From assembly GCA_023379825.1 (NCBI GenBank), contig JAMCPQ010000005.1, positions 1 through 64,000 on the forward strand: a DNA stretch of 64,000 nt. Direction: 5' to 3'. A program made the translations under genes and the position numbers. Positions 30,660 through 40,021 of the stretch are shown here, piece by piece. Every line of letters begins with the position of its first letter. The stretch's first letter is position 1. A model generated the notes under the pieces. That model saw only the letters and a list, made by a program, of their open reading frames with translations, was not told the DNA's origin and ran no database searches. The DNA is from Thermoplasmatota archaeon. Lineage in GTDB: Archaea; Thermoplasmatota; Thermoplasmata; Thermoplasmatales; Thermoplasmataceae.

Positions 30660-31355
30660 TCACTGTTTGACAATCCTGATTTCAACGTCATCCTTACCCT
30701 TTCTGCCCAGGGAGCTCATTATCTCTCCTGTAAGTCCGGATGGGACCTCCAGAAGCCCTATCCATGCTCCGTCCTTACCCCACTCTTCCCTGACAAGGTA
30801 ACCCATCCGGACAATATCTCCATATACCTTCCCATAGGCATCGCCTGTTAATTTAACTGCAAGTTTGGTTCTCTCAAACCGTATAGGAAGTATGGGTTTG
30901 ATCGCCTTCAAAACTACCTGAATCTGATCTCCTGCAGACTTGAAGGGGTCAATGTGTATCTTTGCATCCTCCATTGCCTGTGCAATTCTGGCTGGAGGAT
31001 GAGGGGCATTCGTCTGAGGGTTTATGGACTCTCTAGCTATGATCTCAATTATCTGCTTCTTCTTTCTTTCAAGCATCTTGTGACGCTGTTCTGTGGTCAG
31101 CTGTATCTGACCTTTACGCACTATCTCTATGGCTATCTGGGATACGTCTGTAGTCTTGAATACCTCCTTGAGGGATTCCTCACCTGCTTTTTCCCCTTTC
31201 CTGGCATCCTTGTATATCTCGTCAAGAGCCAGATCCGCGCTGAGATCTATTTTTCCCTCTCTTATGTGATCCGTTGCATCCGGGTCAACAAGTATCTCGA
31301 AACGATGACCATGTGATTCAAGCTTTGCCACTATGGCATCTTCAAGCTGAACCAT
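30660..31355 (-). CDS. Ribosome maturation protein SBDS/Sdo1
   Basis: EILVDPD, QIQLTTEQRHKMLERKKKQIIEIIARESINPQTNAPHPPARIAQAMEDAKIHIDPFKS. Confidence 0.96.
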   Translation of the reverse strand: MVQLEDAIVAKLESHGHRFEILVDPDATDHIREGKIDLSADLALDEIYKDARKGEKAGEESLKEVFKTTDVSQIAIEIVRKGQIQLTTEQRHKMLERKKKQIIEIIARESINPQTNAPHPPARIAQAMEDAKIHIDPFKSAGDQIQVVLKAIKPILPIRFERTKLAVKLTGDAYGKVYGDIVRMGYLVREEWGKDGAWIGLLEVPSGLTGEIMSSLGRKGKDDVEIRIVKQ

Positions 31356-31459
31356 AAGGGGTCATAATTATGGAGTATTTAAAATTATAAAAAATGGAAT
31401 GCATGAAATGTGGAATCTACGTATATGGGATGATTAAACTATGTAAGAAAAAAATTGGG

Positions 31460-32164
31460 TTATTTGGAAAGTTTCTCAACTTCTTCCTTTGAATAAAGCC
31501 TGAACTTGCTTCCCTCAACTATGGTGGCTACCTCTGGGCTTCTGAACTCTCCATTTTCCTCACTTGCTGACTTCAGGGACTTAATTGCCATTTTAACTGC
31601 ATCAGTCTCGCTTATATCCTCATTATATTCCTTTTCCAGAAATGCTGTAACCTGATCCCTGAGCGCGCCAATCGCCACAGCTTTATATTCGTTAATTGTA
31701 CCTGCTGGATCACAGTCAAAGAGCCTGGGCCCTATACTGTCAACTCCGGCAAAAATCATAGATACACCGTATGGTCTTACACCTCCATACTGAGTATACT
31801 GCTGCATCTGGTCAGCAGACCTCTTAACGAGGTTTTCAATATTCACCAGTGACCCATAGGTTATTTTTTCCTGCTGTGCAGCTACTCTGCTGTAATCAAC
31901 GAGCACCCTTGCATCAGCCACAAGACCCGACGTCACTGTTGCGACATAATCATCAATCAGCTGGATTTTTTCCATTGAATTCTGCTCAACAAGTCTGCTT
32001 CTTACCTTCTTGTCTGAGATCAGGGCAACTCCATTCTTGAATTTGATTCCAAGAGCAGTGGAGCCTTTTTTAACAGCCTCTCTTGCATATTCTACCTGAA
32101 ACAGTCTACCATCCGGGGAAAATACTGTGATTGCTCTATCATAAGCCATCTGGCCTTGTTGCAT
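31460..32164 (-). CDS. psmA: Proteasome alpha subunit
   Basis: [55 protein letters not shown]. Confidence 0.97.
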   Translation of the reverse strand: MQQGQMAYDRAITVFSPDGRLFQVEYAREAVKKGSTALGIKFKNGVALISDKKVRSRLVEQNSMEKIQLIDDYVATVTSGLVADARVLVDYSRVAAQQEKITYGSLVNIENLVKRSADQMQQYTQYGGVRPYGVSMIFAGVDSIGPRLFDCDPAGTINEYKAVAIGALRDQVTAFLEKEYNEDISETDAVKMAIKSLKSASEENGEFRSPEVATIVEGSKFRLYSKEEVEKLSK

Positions 32165-32270
32165 ATATATTCACCTTGGGCTTCCATAGTCTACACGTAT
32201 TATAAACCTTTTCTCAACCAGTGCTTCTATAATAGTTTAGAGGGTTGATGGATAGTACTGTTCCCTATTT

Positions 32271-33173
32271 ATGATCATTCGGAAAGCGAAACTGTATAGT
32301 AAGGAACTTATTCTTCCTGATGCAGAAATGAAATTTTTTGATGGGTTTATAATCATTGACAATCATATGCATCTCCGGGAGGAGGGAAGGCTTTTAGAGG
32401 CAGTCAGAAGATTCACAAAGCTTGGCGGAAATGCAATCAACCTTGTGAATCTTCCTGATTACAGCGTGCCAGCAGCTGGATATTACGAGAAGATATATGG
32501 CAGGACTTTGAGAATTGCAGATAAGGTAAGAAATGAACTCAAAATTCCAGTTATTGTTACTCTGGGGCCATATCCTCTTGATTTTTTTCATTTTCAGAAA
32601 AATTCCATAGATGGACTTGAAGCTATGAGAACTGGCCTTTATCTGGCGGAAAAACTTATAAAAGAATCAAAGGCCAATGCTATAGGAGAGATTGGAAGAC
32701 CCCACTTTGAGTATTCTCCTGACAGATCCGATGAATTCAATTCCATGCTTGCAGAAGCTTTCAAAATATGCGCCAGTAACGGTGTTCCTGCAATTCTTCA
32801 TACAGAAGACCTTAGCAAAGAGGCTTATGATAAACTCGAAGAAACTGCTAAATCATCCCGCATGGATCCTGCAAGAGTAGTGAAACACCATGCCCTCGCA
32901 TCGGATATCAATTATAAGAATTCCATAACACTTTCATTGCTGGCAACAAGGCAGAACACAAGAGATATTAGAGAATGCAAAAGAAGACTGTTTCTGGAGA
33001 CTGATTATGTTGATGACCCATCTTCCTGGAAGGTCATTCCACCGGAATCAGTTCCGAAAAGGGCCATATTCATAAGGGAAAGCATGGAAAACTGGCAGGA
33101 ATTATTTTCAAACCTCTTCAGAGATACTCCTATTAAGGTCTACGGTGAAGAAAGTTTCAGGCAACTTATCTGA
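32271..33173 (+). CDS. TatD-related metal-dependent hydrolase
   Basis: DNHMHLREEGR, GEIGRPHFEYS, PAILHTEDLS, KHHA. Confidence 0.75.
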   Translation: MIIRKAKLYSKELILPDAEMKFFDGFIIIDNHMHLREEGRLLEAVRRFTKLGGNAINLVNLPDYSVPAAGYYEKIYGRTLRIADKVRNELKIPVIVTLGPYPLDFFHFQKNSIDGLEAMRTGLYLAEKLIKESKANAIGEIGRPHFEYSPDRSDEFNSMLAEAFKICASNGVPAILHTEDLSKEAYDKLEETAKSSRMDPARVVKHHALASDINYKNSITLSLLATRQNTRDIRECKRRLFLETDYVDDPSSWKVIPPESVPKRAIFIRESMENWQELFSNLFRDTPIKVYGEESFRQLI

Positions 33174-33211
33174 CCCATAAGAGGTCCTGAGCCAGAATTA
33201 AATATATTCAC

Positions 33212-33892
33212 ATGTTATCTAAAGGCATGAATCTCAGCCCAACTCAGATAGATAAGGTATCAGAGGAACTCCGATCATTCCTCCGGGCTGAAGCAAGGAC
33301 AAAGAAGATCAGAAAGATGGAACCTGCCTTCTATAGAAATATTGTGTCTGCTCTTGAAACTCTTACGCAGGAATCCGAGAGTCATCTTAAGGAGAGGAAT
33401 ATCAGTTCATACATCAGAATAAAGGAGAGAATGGACGAGATTGAACGTGATTTCAAGGCACTTTTCCAGCGCAGATTTGAAAAAATCGCCTCGCTTTCTG
33501 TTTATGATCTTGACTCTGAACTTATGTCATCCCTCACCCCTGAAGAAAAGGACTTCATAGTGGTTCTACACAATCTTATTCAGGATCAATACAAAGTACT
33601 TTTGCAGAGAGAGAAAAGGGAAGAGCCCAGAGCAATTATACAGGATAATGTTTCAGAGGAAAAATCTCCAGAATATGCAAAGAAAACAGAACCAGAGGTT
33701 GAGTCGGTTGCAGAACCTTCAGAGGAAAATATTCCGGAAGAGTATGTTCTTATAATGATAAAGGGTGACCAGCCTCCCATAGCACAACCCGACAGGGATT
33801 ACTTCCTGCATGATCAGGACCTTGTATACCTGCCATCTTCATTTGCAGAACTGCTTTTAAAAAGAGGTGCCGGGGTAAGAATAAATATTTGA
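33212..33892 (+). CDS. DNA replication factor GINS (Gins51-like)
   Basis: Helical N-terminal domain and C-terminal B-domain DYFLHDQDLVYLPSSFAELLLKRGAGVRI. Confidence 0.8.
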   Translation: MLSKGMNLSPTQIDKVSEELRSFLRAEARTKKIRKMEPAFYRNIVSALETLTQESESHLKERNISSYIRIKERMDEIERDFKALFQRRFEKIASLSVYDLDSELMSSLTPEEKDFIVVLHNLIQDQYKVLLQREKREEPRAIIQDNVSEEKSPEYAKKTEPEVESVAEPSEENIPEEYVLIMIKGDQPPIAQPDRDYFLHDQDLVYLPSSFAELLLKRGAGVRINI

Positions 33893-33900
33893 AGAAAGAT

Positions 33901-35718
33901 TTATTTCTTTCTTCTTGTGTAAACAATTGCAGAGCCTGCCACAAGGACAACAATTACTGCTGCTATTATTCCCAGGTCAAGGTAGGAAAGGTTTCCCGGA
34001 AGTGAAGAAACCGGTCCTTCTGGAGTGGATGAAACAGTCACGTTATGGGTACTGAAGTGTGGAATATGAACAATCACCAGATATCCACCATTTTCGGGTA
34101 CTGCAGCATAGTATGCATTCACGCTGCTTGAAACATTAAGTGCGGCTCCTGCTCCGCTCAACTGTGTTGCCAGCTTTCCGTCAAAGTATACATAGATCTT
34201 TCCGGTTGATGTGAGGAAGGAACTGTTTACAAAGATTGCAATATTGGTTCCAAGATGCTGTGTTGAGCTGACGATCATGGACACTTTTCCGGAGCCAGCC
34301 GAAGTGACATTAATCCTCAGTGAATTATTGAAGAATGTACTGAAGTTAACGGCTCCCTTACCCATGTTCTCTATGGAAAGTTCGGCAGCAATCCTGCCAT
34401 GCTCTATAGCATACTCAAGTGGTGCAACATCTGCTGAAGAAATTTTCTGCAGTCCCGGAGGTGCCACAAAAGTTATATGTGCCACGGAAGAACTGTTTGC
34501 ATTTACCTCAATCACATGGGTCGTGTTGTTGTATGATGAACCGTTCGCTCCTCCTATATAGAGGAAACCTCTCAATCCATGTCCATGAATAAGATAGGCA
34601 GTGGAAGAAGCCTGTACATTTTCATTTAAGTCAAGCGTCTCATTCATGAACACACTGCTGTTTGAGCTGGCCACTGAAGCATTCATCGAGGTTTCTGTAC
34701 CTGCTGAAAGGTGCAGTTCCGTAACATTGAAACCAGCTGCAAGAGCAAACTTCATGGTACCGTTGTTCAGCAGAGCTCCCGTGTTCAGAGTCGGATTATT
34801 ATGCATTACAAGCACATATGTGGAGTTCGCATAGAGGAATAAACTGCCTAGTATACTGTAATTGCCATCATTGAAAACAGGAAGGTATTTTGAAGATCCA
34901 AGGCTTCCATTCCCTGAAGCACTTATTTCATTGAATATTCTTAGATTCCCGTAAGAGTTAGCAGTGAAGTTTCTAACTACGCCAGTTGTACTGTTGAAAT
35001 TGAAACCTACAAATGTTCCATTTACAAGTCCTGTAGTCTTATCATATGTGAATTTATGGTCGTTTCTCTCCATTATCCTATGAAGTATCTCCCTCATTCC
35101 CTCATGAGTCACAAACGCTGAAATCAGAACTCCATTTGTGAATGAACCGAATTTCAGCATTGTCGAAGAAGGAGTCACTGATAGCTGAGAACCGGTTGCT
35201 GCAACGCTTCCATCGGTGAGGAAATAACCCTGGAATGCGGAATTGTTTATCCTGTATACTGTCCAGGTATTGTCCATGAAAGAGAACATACCGAAGGATT
35301 TGAGTTCAATTCTTGAAGAAGATACCATTTTTGTAGCAGTCCCGTTGATGTTTATCTGCATTCCCTCAGATCCGGTAGAGGTCTCAGTGGTCATTACTGT
35401 CAGAAGGTTTGAGTTTCCAGCAGATTCCACTGTTGCATTAGCTGTGGAAAATATTCTATCTGCAGAGACACCTGATGTACTGACTGCACCGCTTATATTC
35501 CTGCCCTGTACTGAGAGCATGCTTGCGAACATATACGAATTCCCATCCTTGGTGTATGTAAGGTTCTGCAATGAGTTATTTCCTGCTACGGTAAAGCTGA
35601 AATTTCCAAGAGTCTGCACTGACATGCCTGAGTGGCCTAAAGAAGAATCAGCAAGGCTAATGGAGCTTCCCGCAACCAGAATTACCATTGCTACTGAAAT
35701 CAATATTTTTGAATTCAT
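33901..35718 (-). CDS. Large secreted/surface-anchored protein with C-terminal TM
   Basis: N-terminal signal peptide-like segment, Ser/Thr/Asn-rich body with many NxS/T sequons, C-terminal TM (IIAAVIVVLVAGSAIVY) then TRRKK. Confidence 0.65.
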   Translation of the reverse strand: MNSKILISVAMVILVAGSSISLADSSLGHSGMSVQTLGNFSFTVAGNNSLQNLTYTKDGNSYMFASMLSVQGRNISGAVSTSGVSADRIFSTANATVESAGNSNLLTVMTTETSTGSEGMQININGTATKMVSSSRIELKSFGMFSFMDNTWTVYRINNSAFQGYFLTDGSVAATGSQLSVTPSSTMLKFGSFTNGVLISAFVTHEGMREILHRIMERNDHKFTYDKTTGLVNGTFVGFNFNSTTGVVRNFTANSYGNLRIFNEISASGNGSLGSSKYLPVFNDGNYSILGSLFLYANSTYVLVMHNNPTLNTGALLNNGTMKFALAAGFNVTELHLSAGTETSMNASVASSNSSVFMNETLDLNENVQASSTAYLIHGHGLRGFLYIGGANGSSYNNTTHVIEVNANSSSVAHITFVAPPGLQKISSADVAPLEYAIEHGRIAAELSIENMGKGAVNFSTFFNNSLRINVTSAGSGKVSMIVSSTQHLGTNIAIFVNSSFLTSTGKIYVYFDGKLATQLSGAGAALNVSSSVNAYYAAVPENGGYLVIVHIPHFSTHNVTVSSTPEGPVSSLPGNLSYLDLGIIAAVIVVLVAGSAIVYTRRKK

Positions 35719-35835
35719 TTCACCCCTGTTTTCCTTTTCAGCTATTTAAATATTATGGTACTAAATTCAAGGTTCGTCTCCTGAGAATGTTGCATTTCAT
35801 TGCATTATGTGAATTTTCCTTTACAGCGTGAAAGA

Positions 35836-35847
35836 TATAAATATATA
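35836..35847 (+). promoter_or_regulatory. TATA-box candidate for RNase P RNA
   Basis: TATAAATATATA ends ~19 nt upstream of predicted P1 5' end (35866). Confidence 0.6.
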
Positions 35848-35865
35848 TTATCCATAGACCCGTCA

Positions 35866-36164
35866 GAGAAAAGCTTCCGGGCAACCGACGCCTAATAAGG
35901 TGAGGAAAGTCCCCTCTCCTCAGGTGGAATCCAACCGTCGCAAGCCGGTACTTTGAGAAAAGTGGTAAAGGGACGAGAAATAAACAGACCGGGTAAAAGG
36001 ATGAACCAGTTTGGAGACGTTCCCCGGATACTGATGGGAACCCTTCCTGGATGGAGAAAGTCTAAACGGACCCGTTGATGCCACCGGTAGGGTCGGGTAA
36101 GACGAACAGTTGAATGTTGCCAGCCGAAAGGTTAACAGAAAGGGGCTTACGGGAGGCATTTCTC
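35866..36164 (+). ncRNA. rnpB: RNase P RNA (archaeal)
   Basis: CR-I/P4 GAGGAAAGTCCCC near 5' end, CR-V ACAGAAAGGGGCTTA near 3' end, and P1 pairing GAGAAA..CTTCC with GGAGG..TTTCTC closing the molecule. Confidence 0.93.
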
Positions 36165-36180
36165 AAAAATTTCGCCCATA

Positions 36181-36187
36181 TTTTTTT
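36181..36187 (+). terminator. Oligo-T terminator after RNase P RNA
   Basis: T7 run ~17 nt downstream of P1 3' strand. Confidence 0.5.
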
Positions 36188-36267
36188 AGTATTTATCGGG
36201 AAGTTGTTTTTCAGGTAAAGATTTACATACTCAGGGTTCATGCTTGTTGTGCCTCTAGAAAGATAAG

Positions 36268-36350
36268 GGCAATTTGAAGGAGGCTTATCAGGCTACATTT
36301 TGATGGAGTAGAGCACCATCGTGAATCTGGTCTGAAAACCAAGAATTGCC
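36268..36350 (+). other. Candidate structured RNA / 5' leader element
   Basis: Closing stem GGCAATT(36268-36274)/AATTGCC(36344-36350) enclosing hairpins GATGG-N9-CCATC and CTGGT-CTGAAA-ACC(A)AG; ends just before ATG at 36363. Confidence 0.35.
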
Positions 36351-36362
36351 GGGAGTGTCTGC

Positions 36363-36554
36363 ATGCCTCAGAAAATTTGTGAAGTCCCATCCTGCGGAAA
36401 AGATAGTTTCAAAACGGTTCCGGGAGATCTTGCCAAGAAAGTCTTCCCTGCTGCTGACATAAAGAACAAAATGCATCTCTGCAAGGAACATTATAAGGAA
36501 TATAAAAAAGGTACTAAAGAGGAAAGGGAACTGAGAAGAATGGACTGGGATTGA
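36363..36554 (+). CDS. Small Cys/His-containing conserved-looking protein
   Basis: 63 aa, CEVPSC...HLCKEHY pattern (Cx4C...Cx2H), RBS-like GGGAG upstream. Confidence 0.55.
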   Translation: MPQKICEVPSCGKDSFKTVPGDLAKKVFPAADIKNKMHLCKEHYKEYKKGTKEERELRRMDWD

Positions 36555-36563
36555 GGATAGCCA

Positions 36564-37361
36564 ATGCTGTCCGGAACTGGAATATCCATAGTTTCAACAG
36601 TAAGAAACGAAGAAAGTCATATAATGGATTTTCTGAATTCAGTATCCGGTCTATCTCAGCCTTACGAACTTATTATTGTTGATTCGGAAAGTTCGGATCG
36701 AACAGGGGATTTAATTAACTCATATAGCGGAATTCCTCAGCTTAAATATATTCGGAAAAATTGTTCAAGGGGCGAAGGAAGAAATATCGGGGCATCTCTT
36801 GCGAAATATGATTATCTCCTGTTTCTGGATGGGGACTGTGAGTTCTCAAAGGACCTGCTGGATTCATTCAGGAGGATTTTGTCCGGAGACTACCAGGTGG
36901 TCGCAGGTCTTACAGAACTTTCAGGAAGCCCAAAGTTCTCCAGGCTCAAGCGTGTGCCTCTTTACGTCGGTGGCTTTGAGGTAACTTCTCCTTCTTCAAA
37001 TCTCTGCTATTCCAGAAAATTATTCAACAGTCTTGGCGGTTTCAATCAGGAATTAGTGACTGCTGAGGATATTGATCTTAACATAAGGGCCATGAGATCA
37101 GGAGCGAAGGCAACAACCTGCCGTGACTGCGTTGTACGGGCGTTCACCCGAAATAATACATGGTCTTTCCTGAGCCAGGCATTCTGGAACGGATATGGAA
37201 GGGGTCAGTTAAGAATAATGTACAAGGATTCCTGGAGTGACATAACCAGAGGTGAGAGATTTGGGAGCGGTTTCACCTTTACAAACATTCTGAGGCTTTC
37301 TTGGGCATTTTTCGGGTATGTATATGCGCTGATTAAAAGGGGGAAATATCCTCATAAGTAG
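36564..37361 (+). CDS. Family 2 glycosyltransferase
   Basis: ISIVSTVRNEESHIMDFLNSV, LIIVDSESSDRTGDL, YLLFLDGDCEFS, VTAEDIDLNIR. Confidence 0.9.
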   Translation: MLSGTGISIVSTVRNEESHIMDFLNSVSGLSQPYELIIVDSESSDRTGDLINSYSGIPQLKYIRKNCSRGEGRNIGASLAKYDYLLFLDGDCEFSKDLLDSFRRILSGDYQVVAGLTELSGSPKFSRLKRVPLYVGGFEVTSPSSNLCYSRKLFNSLGGFNQELVTAEDIDLNIRAMRSGAKATTCRDCVVRAFTRNNTWSFLSQAFWNGYGRGQLRIMYKDSWSDITRGERFGSGFTFTNILRLSWAFFGYVYALIKRGKYPHK

Positions 37362-37415
37362 TCTTTGATGATTTCAGTGTCTTACTGTGAAATGTTATAA
37401 TCATAAGAGAGCATA

Positions 37416-38981
37416 ATGGGCAGAATGACCAGGGACGATCTCTATGGTGGAATAAGGAGATCTGAAATTTCAGTTCTTTTCAAGCTATATCCGGTATTCA
37501 GGCGATACCTGAAGGACAGGGAAAGGTCGAAAAAAGATGAAGAGAAGACCTGGGATTACAGGAGGGAAAGGAATGGTGAGCGGGCTGTTCAGACTTTCAT
37601 TGATCTGGGCCCGACATTCATAAAGCTGGGTCAGGTTCTCTCAGCAAGGCCGGATCTGCTTCCAACTGAGTACATAAAGGCATTCGAAAAACTTCAGGAT
37701 CAGGTTGAACCTGCCCCTTTCGAGCAGGTTCTCCCAATTCTCAGGGAGAATGTTAAGGATTTCGACAGTGTATTCGAGGATTTTCAGAAGGAGGCTATAT
37801 TTGGTGCATCATTAGGACAGGTTCATGTGGCAACTTACAAGGGAAGGAAAGTTGCAGTCAAGGTCAACAGACCAAATGTTGAAATCCGCCTCAAAAGAGA
37901 TCTGATGGTTATTGATCGCCTTCTGTCGCTGGCAAAAGGCAGGATAGAAAATTTTCTCTACATAAGTGTTTCCAATGTCATCAATGATTTCAAGTACAGA
38001 ATTTTCGATGAACTTGATTATACCAAGGAGATCAGAAATGCAGAAAAAATCAGAAAGAATATTGGATCCCGGGAAAACATCATAATTCCTGAAGCTTACA
38101 GAGAGATATCCGGGAAGAAAGTCCTTGTACTTGATTATGTGGATGGAATAAAGATCACAGATACTGAGAAACTTAAGGAAGCGGGCCTGGACCTGAAGGA
38201 CCTTGCCTTCAGGGTCGATCTTCTCTTTATGCGGATGCTCCTGAGGGATGACATATTTCATGCGGACCCTCATCCAGGAAATATATCTGTGACTCCACAG
38301 GGATCAATAATACTGTACGATTTTGGAATGATAGGTAATCTGGATGAGAAGACAAGATTCTCTCTTCTTTCCCTCTACGATGGATTGGTAAATACAGATC
38401 CAGATCAGATAATGGACGCACTTGTGGAGATGAAAGCTCTCTCTCCGGCCGCTAACAGGGCAATAATGCGCCGAACAATGGAAATGGCCATAGCAGGAAT
38501 GCAGGGAAAGAATCCTGAGGAGAGCGAGATTCGTGAACTCCTGGAGATTGCCAATGGAGTAATTTTCGAATTTCCATTTAGATTGCCAAGGGCACTTGTG
38601 CTCTACATGAGAATGTCCTCTCTTTTGGAGGGTGTGTGCTTAAAGCTCGACCCGGAATTCAAGTTCGTAAAGGTGCTCAGGCAGCTTCTGTATCAGGAGG
38701 GATTACTGGATGAACTATACAGGAAGCAGATTCAGAACTTTGTAAGGAAATCCATTATTTCCATTGAAAGAGGCCTGGACGTGCTTCCCATGCTTAAGAG
38801 GAGGCTCGAGGATCCTGAACCAATACCCAAAAAATCAGATGTTAAGACCCCAGCTTCACTGTTTCTTGGTTTCGTACTTATAGCATCAATTATGGAAATG
38901 AAAAATCTTTCATGGTTTTTCTATCCTATTGTGGCATTTGATTTGATAGGATTTGCACTGGTGTTGTTGAGGAGAAAATAA
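37416..38981 (+). CDS. ABC1/UbiB family kinase-like protein
   Basis: DLGPTFIKLGQVLSARPDLLP (KxGQ), ASLGQVHVATYKGRKVAVKV, DIFHADPHPGNISV, LYDFGMIG. Confidence 0.93.
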   Translation: MGRMTRDDLYGGIRRSEISVLFKLYPVFRRYLKDRERSKKDEEKTWDYRRERNGERAVQTFIDLGPTFIKLGQVLSARPDLLPTEYIKAFEKLQDQVEPAPFEQVLPILRENVKDFDSVFEDFQKEAIFGASLGQVHVATYKGRKVAVKVNRPNVEIRLKRDLMVIDRLLSLAKGRIENFLYISVSNVINDFKYRIFDELDYTKEIRNAEKIRKNIGSRENIIIPEAYREISGKKVLVLDYVDGIKITDTEKLKEAGLDLKDLAFRVDLLFMRMLLRDDIFHADPHPGNISVTPQGSIILYDFGMIGNLDEKTRFSLLSLYDGLVNTDPDQIMDALVEMKALSPAANRAIMRRTMEMAIAGMQGKNPEESEIRELLEIANGVIFEFPFRLPRALVLYMRMSSLLEGVCLKLDPEFKFVKVLRQLLYQEGLLDELYRKQIQNFVRKSIISIERGLDVLPMLKRRLEDPEPIPKKSDVKTPASLFLGFVLIASIMEMKNLSWFFYPIVAFDLIGFALVLLRRK

Positions 38982-38983
38982 AC

Positions 38984-39373
38984 TCACTCAACTTTGATTG
39001 TCTTGACACCCGATGCCGGGATAGTCACTGTAAGCACACCATTTGTGTACTTTGCTGAGAAATTCAGGTCGGGATTTGTCTCAAAGGGAAGGTGTAGCAC
39101 CTTGTTAACCCTTTCAGGTCTCTGGTCCATGAACACTGTTCCCTTAACATCTGTCTCTCTTTCTGCATTTATTGTCAGTGTTCTCCTGTTTATTCTAACA
39201 TTTATATCCTTCTTGTCGAAGCCAGGCATATCTGCTTCAACAATAAGGTCTCCACCCTTTTCATACATAGTTACAGGGGGGTAAAGATAGGTCATTATCT
39301 CCTTTGATCTTTCGTTAATATTCTTCATGATTTCCCCTGAGAAATACCTTAATGGATTGTACATATCTATCAT
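38984..39373 (-). CDS. Small heat shock protein Hsp20
   Basis: Alpha-crystallin domain DLIVEADMPGFDKKDINVRINRRTLTINAER ... YTNGVLTVTIP. Confidence 0.9.
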   Translation of the reverse strand: MIDMYNPLRYFSGEIMKNINERSKEIMTYLYPPVTMYEKGGDLIVEADMPGFDKKDINVRINRRTLTINAERETDVKGTVFMDQRPERVNKVLHLPFETNPDLNFSAKYTNGVLTVTIPASGVKTIKVE

Positions 39374-39471
39374 ATAACAATTGTTTCAGATTATTTAAAT
39401 TTGAGCTTGTCTGTTTTTCATGGTACTATTTTGAAAGATTAGAAAGAAAAACTGTTTTTCCAAGGAACAGT

Positions 39472-40020
39472 ATGTACTTGTCTGAATTTTCAATAAGATT
39501 GTTTATATATGCTTCTCATTTCTCACCACTGTTGCCGGCCATAAAGATAAGGGAGGATCTGGAAAGCCTATACAAACTGAAAACTTTGATGATAATTGCG
39601 TTCATCATAACTTTTCTCCTTGAAAACAAATACATAAAATTCCTTGAGGACCCTGCCCTCACAAGCAGATTTGTGTTATTCTTCCAGGATTCAAATCTCC
39701 TTACGCTCTACGGAACGCTAATAGGTTTGCTTCTTACGGCCTATTCCATGATAGTTGCAATAATGCCTCTGTTCTCAACTGAGAGCCTTCAAAAGCCAAT
39801 ATTCAATCAGATAAACAGGTTATTTGTTTTCACAATTCTTGACGGGACTCTGCTGCTCATACTGTATTTCACAAACGGTTTGATTCCTTATTCGAACACA
39901 GGTCTCTTTCTTGATTCGGAGATATTTTTCTTCCTTTGCCTGCTTATTGGGCTTATATTCTGCGTTCTGACTCTATCCGATCTCTTCAGAATCGTCAGAA
40001 AAAGAGGAGCAAGGAGATAG
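39472..40020 (+). CDS. Integral membrane protein, unknown function
   Basis: Multiple hydrophobic TM helices; start 39472 preferred over 39352 which overlaps hsp20. Confidence 0.6.
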   Translation: MYLSEFSIRLFIYASHFSPLLPAIKIREDLESLYKLKTLMIIAFIITFLLENKYIKFLEDPALTSRFVLFFQDSNLLTLYGTLIGLLLTAYSMIVAIMPLFSTESLQKPIFNQINRLFVFTILDGTLLLILYFTNGLIPYSNTGLFLDSEIFFFLCLLIGLIFCVLTLSDLFRIVRKRGARR

Positions 40021-40021
40021 G

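Noticed and set aside
30617-30663. Possible minus-strand C/D box sRNA overlapping the SBDS stop (GTGATGA box C, CTGA box D 36 nt later)
   Set aside because: No convincing D'/C' boxes or terminal stem, and the box C overlaps the stop codon by chance-compatible sequence; would need a guide match to rRNA and small RNA-seq.
36268-36350. Interpretation as a tRNA gene or tRNA pseudogene
   Set aside because: Length and closing stem fit, but there is no GTTCRA T-loop and no good D-arm, and the anticodon-like hairpin has a bulge.
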